In this document: in pieces, positions 8,362-15,998 of the stretch
Layout: each line of letters starts with the position of its first letter
How positions within the stretch are numbered: position 1 is the first letter of the stretch
From: Myxococcales bacterium
GTDB taxonomy: Bacteria > Myxococcota_A > UBA9042 > UBA3505
Reading direction: 5' to 3'
Assembly: GCA_002728755.1 (NCBI GenBank)
Contig: PBVT01000047.1
Coordinates: forward strand, 124,001 to 188,000
Length of the DNA stretch: 64,000 bases
The notes under the pieces: generated by a model
What the model was told of the DNA's origin: nothing
The model's input: only the letters and a program-made list of their open reading frames with translations
The model's database searches: none
Made by a program: the position numbers and the translations under genes

Positions 8362-10011
8362 ATGCAGATCGTACGCCCCGACATCAATATCAACTTCATG
8401 AAAGCCACCCGGTTTACGACCGCGCTTTCCATCGGACTAGTCCTTGCATCTATAGGTCTACTCGGAATGCGTGGTCTCAATCTGGGTACCGATTTCACTG
8501 GAGGAACCAAGATTCTTGTAAAATTCAAGAATTCCTTCCGTGCCCAGGATAAGGTGCTGGTACAAAAGGCATTTGATGAAGAAGGTCTTGCACAAAAATT
8601 CGGAACCACCGAAGCTCCTGCCACTTGTTCCGTGAACAAGTCCAATGCGACCACACTTACTGTGGCCGTATCGGGACAACGGTCAGGTATCTCGGCGGAA
8701 GAGCAGACAACACTGTTCTCCGAATTATCGAAAAAGGCCGGATTTCGAAGCCTCGTCGATATTAAAGACACAGGTGGTACTTTGACGGCCACGTATAGTC
8801 TGAAACCGCTGGCTCGTAAGGACCTGCGGGAGGCCACAAAGACTCTCGCAGAAGAGACTGAGAAGAAGGATGCTCAGATCGACGTGCAGGATTTCGTAGA
8901 GGGCGCAGGAAGTCGTGCCGACATCGCACGTTACCAAATCAGTACGCAGCTCACCTCGGTTCTTACAGATAAAGTTCGCGATAGCATAAAGAAGGCGATC
9001 ACAGAAAATGCCGCCTTCAAAGATCAACTCGACGGTCCAGTACTGAACACCACGGATGGTGAAGACAAGTTCCTGATCCAGCTCACGGAAAAACGAAATC
9101 TCCAGACGGCTGAAGTGGAACTCCGCGCCATTTTCAAAGCGCAGGGACTAGACCATGTGGCCATCACCTCTGATGTTGAGGTTCGTGCAGAAAACGCCTT
9201 CTACAAACGAGTCAACATGGAGATGAAGGACGGTCTCATCACGGAGAAAGAAAACCGGAAACGCCGCCTGGCCTATCAGGAAGAGCGCGCGCTTCGCCTG
9301 GAAGGACAAGGAAATGCCGCCTGGCGAATCGAAGACCCCACAGACACCTCGTTCTATGTGAGCGTAGAGCAGCTTCGTGCCAAACTGGAGACCAAATTCA
9401 GCAAAGAATTTCCTGGTTCATTCCAGGGCATCGACTCCTCCTCGTCGATCTCTGCAACCGTTGGACAGGCCATGTTCAATAAGGGGCTGCTCGCCATCAT
9501 CTATGCGTTGCTTGGAATTCTCGCATACATCTGGCTGCGATTTGATATCCGCTATTCGCCAGGTGCGGTTGTAGCGCTGGCTCACGATGTCCTGATTACT
9601 CTTGGACTCTTCGCGTTATTCCAGATCAAGTTCTCTCTTTCTATCGTCGCCGCATTGCTCACGATCGTCGGGTACTCACTGAATGATACTATTGTTGTGT
9701 ACGACCGTATTCGAGAGAACACCAAGCGTATGCGCCAGCTGGACATCCGATCGGTCGTTAATCGCTCGATCAATGAAACCCTGAGTCGAACCCTTCTTAC
9801 ATCAATCACAACATTGATAGTGGTCCTCTCCCTGTTGTTCTTTGGTGGTGGGCTCATCAGTGATTTCGCCCTGGCTTTGGCCATCGGTGTCATCATCGGT
9901 ACCTATTCCTCGGTTTATGTTGCCAGCCCGGTTGTCCTTCTGTTGGACCGCTTTGTAGAACAAAAGAAGGAAGACCAGCGTAGCGCTACGCCACGAACGA
10001 ACGCTGTATAG
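8362..10011 (+). CDS. secF: Protein translocase subunit SecF with enlarged periplasmic domain
   Basis: A 549-residue protein; a typical SecF has about 310-330. The N-terminal helix (about 18-36) is followed by the SecF signature LGTDFTGGT (about 42-50). The C-terminal 190 residues hold five helices with GYSLNDTIVVYDRIREN, RSINETLSRTLLTS and the closing LLDRF, all diagnostic of SecF. Between the two, about 300 residues of charged, probably helical and beta-rich periplasmic sequence replace the usual 90-100. The ATG follows a GGGAGA site. Works with SecD as the periplasmic translocation motor. Confidence 0.95.
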   Translation: MQIVRPDININFMKATRFTTALSIGLVLASIGLLGMRGLNLGTDFTGGTKILVKFKNSFRAQDKVLVQKAFDEEGLAQKFGTTEAPATCSVNKSNATTLTVAVSGQRSGISAEEQTTLFSELSKKAGFRSLVDIKDTGGTLTATYSLKPLARKDLREATKTLAEETEKKDAQIDVQDFVEGAGSRADIARYQISTQLTSVLTDKVRDSIKKAITENAAFKDQLDGPVLNTTDGEDKFLIQLTEKRNLQTAEVELRAIFKAQGLDHVAITSDVEVRAENAFYKRVNMEMKDGLITEKENRKRRLAYQEERALRLEGQGNAAWRIEDPTDTSFYVSVEQLRAKLETKFSKEFPGSFQGIDSSSSISATVGQAMFNKGLLAIIYALLGILAYIWLRFDIRYSPGAVVALAHDVLITLGLFALFQIKFSLSIVAALLTIVGYSLNDTIVVYDRIRENTKRMRQLDIRSVVNRSINETLSRTLLTSITTLIVVLSLLFFGGGLISDFALALAIGVIIGTYSSVYVASPVVLLLDRFVEQKKEDQRSATPRTNAV

Positions 10012-10055
10012 GCACGGGTTTTTCGCACGGAACCGAATTCGTCGGACACCGGGTC

Positions 10056-10070
10056 AGAACAGCTTGTTCT
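10056..10070. promoter_or_regulatory. Interrupted palindrome upstream of the GAPDH gene
   Basis: A perfect 6-bp inverted repeat, AGAACA-GCT-TGTTCT, 90 bases before the GAPDH start. Its right half overlaps a weak promoter-like pair (TTGTTC at 10064, 17-base gap, TGGAAT at 10087). It could be a dimeric repressor operator. It resembles but does not match the GAAC-N4-GTTC LexA box, because its spacing is N5. No U-tract follows, so it is not a terminator. Confidence 0.3.
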
Positions 10071-10159
10071 AAGAAATCCGTTTACATGGAATCCCCATTT
10101 CGTTAGGGTGCGCCGCATCAACGGGGATCTATACAAATTTTCTTCTTATTGAGGTCAAC

Positions 10160-11230
10160 ATGTCTAAGGCGAAAACCGTACATGTCGTTGGAACCGGTAC
10201 TATCGGCGAGCCCCTCATTGGCATGCTCGTTCGACGTCGAGAAGCTCTCGGTATCGACGCGATCACATTCCACAAGCGTACCCCTCTTTATACAGATCGC
10301 AGCAAGGTAACAGCGGTTATCAAAGCAGGCGCTGCGCTGGCAGTAGATAGCGACCGTTGGAATGACTTTGCTGAGCTCGGCATGACCCCTCAGTACACCG
10401 CAGAGCAAGCCCTCGAACAGGCTAGCGTTGTGATCGATTGTACTCCAGTAGGTAATAAGAATAAGGAAACACTCTACAAGGACTATGTTTCCAACACTCT
10501 GGGTTTCGTGGCCCAGGGGTCCGAACTGGGGTTTGGAAAACCATATGCTCTGGATATGAATGATGCCGCGCTGATTCCCGGCCAGGAAAAGTTTATCCAG
10601 GTTGTATCGTGCAACACACATAATATAGCGGCCCTTATCCGCTCTATTGCTCTACAGGATAACGATCCATCGAATCTGGAAGAAGGTCGCTTCCTATGTA
10701 TTCGCCGTGCCTCTGATCTCAGCCAGGAAGGAAGCTTCATCCCGGCTCCCAAGGTAGGTAAACATAAGAACGAGCGCTTCGGTACGCATCACGCGCATGA
10801 CGCCAATCGACTGTTCGCAACTCTGGGCTACGACTTAAACCTCCATTCATCGGCAATGCAGGTAAGTACCCAGTACATGCATACCATTCATTTCAGTCTC
10901 CGACTGAAGGAGCGGGTCACGCTAAGTGAAATCAAAAACCGCTTGATGAATGCCCGTCGCGTTGCCGTCTCTCATAAAATGATGGCCAGTCAGATCTTCT
11001 CATTTGGCCGTGATTATGGTGCGTTTGGCCGTATTCTGGACCATACCGTGGTGCCCATTGACGCTCTCACTGTGCGAGATGATGGCCATGAAGTTGTCGG
11101 ATTCTGCTTCACACCGCAGGACGGTAACAGTTTAATGTCCTCTGTAGCAGTGGCTTGTTGGCATCTTGATCCAGAGTCCTATCTGAAGCGATTGAGTGTC
11201 TTCGATCCATTCTGTTTCCCCGAAATTTAA
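10160..11230 (+). CDS. Archaeal-type (type II) glyceraldehyde-3-phosphate dehydrogenase homologue
   Basis: A 356-residue protein with an N-terminal Rossmann fold (VHVVGTGTIGEPLIGML). Diagnostic segments match archaeal phosphorylating GAPDH rather than bacterial GapA: VVIDCTPVGNKNKETLYKDY, the active-site block VVSCNTHNI (catalytic Cys in SCN) and FLCIRRASDLSQ, followed by a PAPKVGKHKN...HHAHD block. The archaeal consensus around the Cys is SCNTTG, so the TH replacement is a divergence. Expected role: NAD(P)-dependent interconversion of glyceraldehyde-3-phosphate and 1,3-bisphosphoglycerate. Placed 14 bases before fructose-1,6-bisphosphatase, which suggests a gluconeogenic unit. Substrate preference is inferred. 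ATG preceded by GAGGT. Confidence 0.72.
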   Translation: MSKAKTVHVVGTGTIGEPLIGMLVRRREALGIDAITFHKRTPLYTDRSKVTAVIKAGAALAVDSDRWNDFAELGMTPQYTAEQALEQASVVIDCTPVGNKNKETLYKDYVSNTLGFVAQGSELGFGKPYALDMNDAALIPGQEKFIQVVSCNTHNIAALIRSIALQDNDPSNLEEGRFLCIRRASDLSQEGSFIPAPKVGKHKNERFGTHHAHDANRLFATLGYDLNLHSSAMQVSTQYMHTIHFSLRLKERVTLSEIKNRLMNARRVAVSHKMMASQIFSFGRDYGAFGRILDHTVVPIDALTVRDDGHEVVGFCFTPQDGNSLMSSVAVACWHLDPESYLKRLSVFDPFCFPEI

Positions 11231-11244
11231 TCTGGAATACACCT

Positions 11245-12261
11245 TTGGAGCCCATTCGAACCATACACCGCCACTTGCTGGAACAGGAGAAAAAGCATCC
11301 TGAAGCAGCCGGTGATTTCACACAGCTGATGGGACAGATCGCGCTCGCTGCCAAGATTATCGGCAATAGCGTTAATAAGGCAGGTCTGTTGGATGTGCTT
11401 GGTGGAGCCGGGCATACCAATGTTCAGGGTGATGCCGTACAGAAGCTGGACATACTTGCAAATACCATCATGAAGGACGTTTTACTTCGTAGTGGTACGG
11501 TAGCGGCTATAGTCAGCGAAGAAGAAGAAGAGGTCGTTATTCCGTCGGCAGAAGATCCACGAGGCCCTTATATCGTTCATTTTGATCCCTTGGATGGGTC
11601 TACCAATATCGACGCGAACGTCTCCATAGGGACCATCTTCGGTATCTACCGAAAAATAAGCCCTACTTCTGAAATTACTGACGAGGATATTCTGCAGCCC
11701 GGACGTTCACTGATCGGTGCAGGATATGTTGTCTATGGGGCATCTACGATGCTCGTGTTCAGCTCTGGTGATGGTGTCCATGGGTTCACCTACGACCCTG
11801 CGTACGGTGAATTCCTTCTCAGTCACCGCGATATTCGTATTCCGGATGTATGCAAGATCTATTCGGCCAACGAAAGCCGGACCACCCATTGGCCGCCCGG
11901 AGCCGAAGAGTTTATCGCTCATATCAAGTCTCGTTCGGAGCCCCGATACCGGAATATCACGACACGCTGGATTGGCTCATTGGTGGCCGATGTTCATCGG
12001 AACATTCTCTATGGTGGTGTATTCCTCTATCCAGAGACAGAGAATGATCCCACGGGGAAATTGCGACTCCTCTACGAATGCGCTCCTCTAGCCTACATTG
12101 TTGAGCAGGCGGGTGGTGCAGCATCAACCGGTAAATTACGTATTCTGGACATCGTCCCAGACACCCTTCATCAGCGTGTACCGTTCTGCATCGGAAACCG
12201 CGATGAGGTTGCGTTATACGAATCCTATATCGCCGAGTTCGCTAAGAAATTACAGGCCTAG
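11245..12261 (+). CDS. fbp: Fructose-1,6-bisphosphatase, class I
   Basis: A 338-residue class I FBPase, normal length. The metal/phosphate motif FDPLDGSTNIDANVSIGTIF is complete, as are the N-terminal QIALAAKIIGNSVNKAGL, the acidic 'EEEEEVV' metal-site region and the substrate-site RNITTRWIGSLVADVHRNILYGGVFLYP. It hydrolyses fructose-1,6-bisphosphate to fructose-6-phosphate in gluconeogenesis. The start is the TTG at 11245 (MEPIRTIHRHLL), because homologues begin near TIHRHL and no ATG is available; no clear Shine-Dalgarno is seen, so translational coupling to the GAPDH gene is likely. Its TAG stop overlaps the opposite-strand stop of the next gene in a CTAG. Confidence 0.94.
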   Translation: MEPIRTIHRHLLEQEKKHPEAAGDFTQLMGQIALAAKIIGNSVNKAGLLDVLGGAGHTNVQGDAVQKLDILANTIMKDVLLRSGTVAAIVSEEEEEVVIPSAEDPRGPYIVHFDPLDGSTNIDANVSIGTIFGIYRKISPTSEITDEDILQPGRSLIGAGYVVYGASTMLVFSSGDGVHGFTYDPAYGEFLLSHRDIRIPDVCKIYSANESRTTHWPPGAEEFIAHIKSRSEPRYRNITTRWIGSLVADVHRNILYGGVFLYPETENDPTGKLRLLYECAPLAYIVEQAGGAASTGKLRILDIVPDTLHQRVPFCIGNRDEVALYESYIAEFAKKLQA

Positions 12262-12989
12262 ATTCCTTCGTACAGCCGTCTTGAAAACCGGTGACTTAAA
12301 CCGGCGGTTTCGATCTGTTCGGCTGCGCCCTTAATGTCGTAACTCAATCGAACATATTCGTAGGCGCCGGATTCCGTATCTACGATTACAAAACACAGGT
12401 CCGGATTTCGATCCCGTGGTTGGCCTACACTTCCCACAGTCATAATGATCTTCTCTCCATCCCCAGGCGTCTCCGTCGTGCCGGTAACATCGCGCACCTC
12501 GTCTTCGGACAAGATAAATGCCTGGGTAAGGTGGCTATGACCGATGAAGCTATAGCGATCGAGCTTCTCAAAAATCTGTAGATGGTAGGCAGCGTCACCT
12601 TCATGGACCATATAGTAAAATCCGCTCGGTAAAATCGGTGCCGAGTGAAAGAATCCCAGATCCCCAACCTTCGCTGTATACGGCAAAGAAAATAGCCATG
12701 AGAAGTTCTCATCGCTCAATTGGTCGCGGGTCCATAAGATGACGTCCTTGGCCTCCTGATAATAGTAGGATTCCTCCATCGCCCCGATGACAGCCGCGTC
12801 GTGATTACCGAGAAGCGTGGTAACACAACGTTCCCGAATCAAATCGCAGCAAGGGTTTGGATCGGCTCCGTACCCCACCACATCACCCAGACAGATCATG
12901 CGGTCCACTCCATGATTGTCGGCGTACTCAAAGGCCGTGGAGAGCGCCTGGATGTTGCTGTGAACGTCGCTGATGATACCGATCTTCAT
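12258..12989 (-). CDS. Calcineurin-like metallophosphoesterase
   Basis: 243 residues from the ATG at 12989 (MKIGIISDVHSN); a longer frame to 13181 adds 64 residues without family character. The metal-binding motifs run in order: DVHSN (D-x-H), LGDVVGYGADPNPC (GDxxG), GNHDA (GNHD), then FFHSAP and GHSHLTQ (GH-x-H). This is the small YfcE/ApaH-like class of phosphodiesterase/phosphatase. Real substrates of this class vary (cyclic nucleotides, dinucleoside polyphosphates, phosphoprotein), so no specific role is assigned. Convergent with fbp, sharing a CTAG stop overlap, so no terminator can fit between them. Confidence 0.88.
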   Translation of the reverse strand: MKIGIISDVHSNIQALSTAFEYADNHGVDRMICLGDVVGYGADPNPCCDLIRERCVTTLLGNHDAAVIGAMEESYYYQEAKDVILWTRDQLSDENFSWLFSLPYTAKVGDLGFFHSAPILPSGFYYMVHEGDAAYHLQIFEKLDRYSFIGHSHLTQAFILSEDEVRDVTGTTETPGDGEKIIMTVGSVGQPRDRNPDLCFVIVDTESGAYEYVRLSYDIKGAAEQIETAGLSHRFSRRLYEGI

Positions 12990-13023
12990 TGGACGATGGT
13001 GCGTGTAGACACGATTAGTGTCA

Positions 13024-13048
13024 AGGGGCCCTTTGTCATCAGGCCCCT
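13024..13048. promoter_or_regulatory. GC-rich hairpin in divergent intergenic region
   Basis: AGGGGCC and GGCCCCT form a perfect 7-bp stem around an 11-base loop, 34 bases upstream of the phosphoesterase start and 116 bases before the antiporter gene on the other strand. No U-tract follows on either strand, so an operator or a 5'-leader structure fits better than a terminator. Confidence 0.3.
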
Positions 13049-13163
13049 CTCCACAGAGGGCTATATCAACGCGATAGTGTCGATCTGGCCTACCCAACGC
13101 GTCAGCGAAACATTGCAATGAACCGCAATTCGTGATCTCCTGATCTACGTGGACGGGGAAATA

Positions 13164-15113
13164 ATGGGGCCGAAGAAACAAAAACAGCTTTTCTTGCTAC
13201 TGGTCATATCGGCACTCGCTCTTGGGCTTATGAGCCTGGTTCAGCCCAATCCTGGAAATATCGCTGGCAGTATGGCTCGGCAAAGCTTTGGGCAGGAAGA
13301 TCCATTCGGAGATGCGTTATCCAAGGCCGAGCTGACGATGCCCCAGCTCGGCAATGTAGAGATTGCAAACGAGACGTGTCCCACATTGAAAGCTGCGGTT
13401 CAGGCCCAACGCTCCCAGGAACTACGACACGATGTCAGCTCTTCATCGTCGGAACAGACCCACAACCTGGTCTGTAAACATGATGGTTCTTCGTTCCAGC
13501 TCGAAATCCATGATTCGGAAGGGAAGGTCATCGCTGGCGTAGAGAAAAGCATACCAACCTGGGTTGCACTCGCCCCACCGGTTCTAGCTGTCGTATGGGC
13601 TTTTCTACTGCAGAACGCCTTGCTCGCACTGTTCGCTGGCGTACTTCTAGGTGGTCTAATCCTCGCCGGTTTCGCACCGGTTGCCGCTCTGGAGCTCACA
13701 TTCGTCGATTATATCGGCGGAACACTTCTGAATCGAGACAACCAACTCATCCTGGTATTTACCACGACACTCGTCGCAATGGTGCAGATCTGTATTGCGA
13801 CAGGGGGGATCCACGCCTTTGTGGATTGGATCACTCGAGGCAACGCCACTCGACGACGCACGCAGGGAACAACGGTAGCATTAGGAGGCTTAATCTTCTT
13901 CGACGATTACGCAAACACCACCGTTGTCGGTAGCTCCATGCAACCGATGGCCGACAAAAGCCAAACCAGCCGAGAAAAGCTCGCCTATCTCGTCGACGCA
14001 ACGTCCGCCCCCATCGCCGGCGTTGCCCTGGTTTCTACATGGATCGCGTACGAGATTGGAATGTTCGACAATTTCGGGTCCAACAATCTCCAACAGTATT
14101 TTGGTGACGATATCACAAACGGATTCAGCGTTTTCCTCCACGCCATGCCGTTTCGGTTTTATTGCATCCTGACGCTCTTCTTTGTGGTCACACTCGTATG
14201 GAGTCGCCGTGATTTTGGCCCCATGTTGAAGGCCGAACGATTGGCCAAGGATAACCCCCTCGAAAACACATCCGAAGGCGAAGCTCCTGAAAACCCCCAC
14301 CACGCCGCCGGACAAAGGAAAGCCCGCGCGATCGATGGTATTGGACCCATCATCGCAACACTGGCAGCGATCGTTATCTGGTTTATATACGTCGCAGTGA
14401 CCCATACAACCGATCCTGAAAGTGCCCATCTGCCACCACTGGTCCAAGCCATGAACGCAGCAAGTGGGCGTATGCTACACATACTGACCTACTGTGGTCT
14501 CTTTGGGAGCCTTTTTGCGCTTCTATGGGCGACAGTGCGAGTGCGGTATCCCATTCGACGCGCCCTCGCAGCGTATATGCGAGGTGTACGGTTCCTGGCA
14601 CCAACATTGGCCATCCTCGTATTGGCGATCACTATGAAAACGGTAACCGAAGACCTTGGAACGGGTCCGTTCCTCGGTGCTCTGGTTCAGGGTGCCCCTA
14701 CGGTACTTCTACCCGTTATTGTCTTCGCTTTGGCCGGTTTTGTGGCTTTTGCTACAGGAAGTTCGTGGGCAACAATGGGCGTACTGGTGCCCGTCGCCAT
14801 AGAAACAGCCGCATCCCTGGGTGCCTCACATAGCCTGATGTTAGCCATCGCGGCATCCGTTCTGGACGGAGCCATCTTTGGCGACCATTGCTCTCCCATC
14901 TCCGACACGACCGTATTGAGCAGTGCGTCCACCGGCTGTAATCACCTGGCCCACGTCCGCACACAGCTACCCTACGCGCTTATTGTCGGCACCACAGCGA
15001 TGATCTTCGGTTACGGCTTATCGACCGCCATAACCGGTGACCCCTGGCTAGGTTATGTCGCCGGCTCCATCGCTCTTTTCGCAATCATCATGCGATTTGG
15101 AAAGCGCCCGTAA
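13164..15113 (+). CDS. NhaC-family Na+/H+ antiporter
   Basis: About 649 residues with a dozen or more membrane helices. A first helix (LLLVISALALGLMSL) is followed by a roughly 100-residue soluble periplasmic insert, then the antiporter core with FFDDYANTTVVGSSMQPMAD, LAYLVDATSAPIAG, ATGSSWATMGVLVP and DGAIFGDHCSPISDTTVLSS, all typical of the NhaC superfamily. Expected role: sodium extrusion driven by protons, or exchange of organic substrates such as malate/lactate. Start: ATG at 13164 with GGGGAA just upstream; an in-frame GTG at 13149 would add five residues and lacks a ribosome site. The N-terminal soluble insert is unusual for the family. Confidence 0.88.
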   Translation: MGPKKQKQLFLLLVISALALGLMSLVQPNPGNIAGSMARQSFGQEDPFGDALSKAELTMPQLGNVEIANETCPTLKAAVQAQRSQELRHDVSSSSSEQTHNLVCKHDGSSFQLEIHDSEGKVIAGVEKSIPTWVALAPPVLAVVWAFLLQNALLALFAGVLLGGLILAGFAPVAALELTFVDYIGGTLLNRDNQLILVFTTTLVAMVQICIATGGIHAFVDWITRGNATRRRTQGTTVALGGLIFFDDYANTTVVGSSMQPMADKSQTSREKLAYLVDATSAPIAGVALVSTWIAYEIGMFDNFGSNNLQQYFGDDITNGFSVFLHAMPFRFYCILTLFFVVTLVWSRRDFGPMLKAERLAKDNPLENTSEGEAPENPHHAAGQRKARAIDGIGPIIATLAAIVIWFIYVAVTHTTDPESAHLPPLVQAMNAASGRMLHILTYCGLFGSLFALLWATVRVRYPIRRALAAYMRGVRFLAPTLAILVLAITMKTVTEDLGTGPFLGALVQGAPTVLLPVIVFALAGFVAFATGSSWATMGVLVPVAIETAASLGASHSLMLAIAASVLDGAIFGDHCSPISDTTVLSSASTGCNHLAHVRTQLPYALIVGTTAMIFGYGLSTAITGDPWLGYVAGSIALFAIIMRFGKRP

Positions 15114-15121
15114 GAATACGC

Positions 15122-15823
15122 TCAGGGAAGCACACACTCTTCTCCCTCAATCGTAGTGCCGACCCTGCAATAGGTTCGTTGATCCTGCGGCGCGGGGTTC
15201 CCTGTCCACTCAAAATCACACCACAACAGCATATTGCCGGTGTTCCCATCGGCCGAAAACCATGTGTAACAGCCATAGACGTCCCCCACATGGTTACCAA
15301 AGGCACCATCAATGGGTTCCACCGACGTAATCACAAACACCGTCTGTGTATGATCCAACATCGGGGGCATTTCGCTATCCATCGGACAGAAGTAGTAGCC
15401 CTTCAATACCGCCGTCATTTCCTCGTTTGGAGATAGAACCGAGTCAACCGCTGAGATTGTTTCTACATAGGTATTTCCATCGAACCGAATCACTTCCTTA
15501 GAGATCGTATTCGAGGGTCTCTCATTGAAAAACACCCATGTCCCCTGCAGTTCGTTCTTACCCGTGGGGCAGCGCGTGCATGAAAAGCCCACTTCACCAG
15601 ACACCACGCCCGTAAAGGGATATTGCAGCCCACCAGTACCCGGTACAGTCTCCCCTGGGCATACAACAGGCTCGCCAGACGGAATCCATCCCCAATCCAA
15701 TCGGGCTAAATTTCCGGAATCGCCAAGATTCAACGTGTCGCCGGATGTGCTCGCTCCTCCTCCAAGGAAACAACCCGAGCACAGGACCATAAGAAAGAAA
15801 CCGATGGTTCCGCTGGTTTTCAT
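15122..15823 (-). CDS. Hypothetical secreted lipoprotein
   Basis: 233 residues from ATG 15823, which follows a GAGAGGG ribosome site (a longer frame to 15844 adds seven residues and lacks one). Lipoprotein signal: MKTSGTIGFFLMVLCSGC, with Cys 18 as the lipidated residue, then a Gly/Ser/Asp linker. The mature part is beta-rich and holds several Cys (VGFSCTRCPTG, YYFCPMD, VYGCYTWF, LLWCDFEW, YCRVG, EECVLP) that probably pair as disulfides in the periplasm or at the cell surface. No recognised domain. Convergent with the antiporter gene (8-base gap) and divergent from the S41 peptidase. Confidence 0.7.
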   Translation of the reverse strand: MKTSGTIGFFLMVLCSGCFLGGGASTSGDTLNLGDSGNLARLDWGWIPSGEPVVCPGETVPGTGGLQYPFTGVVSGEVGFSCTRCPTGKNELQGTWVFFNERPSNTISKEVIRFDGNTYVETISAVDSVLSPNEEMTAVLKGYYFCPMDSEMPPMLDHTQTVFVITSVEPIDGAFGNHVGDVYGCYTWFSADGNTGNMLLWCDFEWTGNPAPQDQRTYCRVGTTIEGEECVLP

Positions 15824-15979
15824 AACGCCCTCTCTGATCCACACGATTTTTTATAGGAAGAACTCTACGTAGTATCGCCTTTTCACATCACGGCTTCCAA
15901 TTGAATTCCTACACACACAAAATTCGAATTCAACAGTTCTATGATCCCACGAAACCAAGCATTGGCACATTCCCTCCAA

Positions 15980-15993
15980 CTATCCTAGGATAG
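15980..15993. promoter_or_regulatory. Perfect palindrome covering the peptidase ribosome site
   Basis: CTATCCT-AGGATAG is a perfect 14-base palindrome ending 5 bases before the ATG at 15999. It includes the Shine-Dalgarno AGGA. As DNA it could be a repressor operator; as RNA it could fold into a 5-bp stem with a CTAG loop that hides the ribosome site. Both readings are inference. Confidence 0.4.
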
Positions 15994-15998
15994 CGACC

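Noticed and set aside
10015-10035. GCACGG direct repeat flanking GTTTTTC after secF
   Set aside because: It is a direct, not inverted, repeat, so it cannot fold into a terminator.
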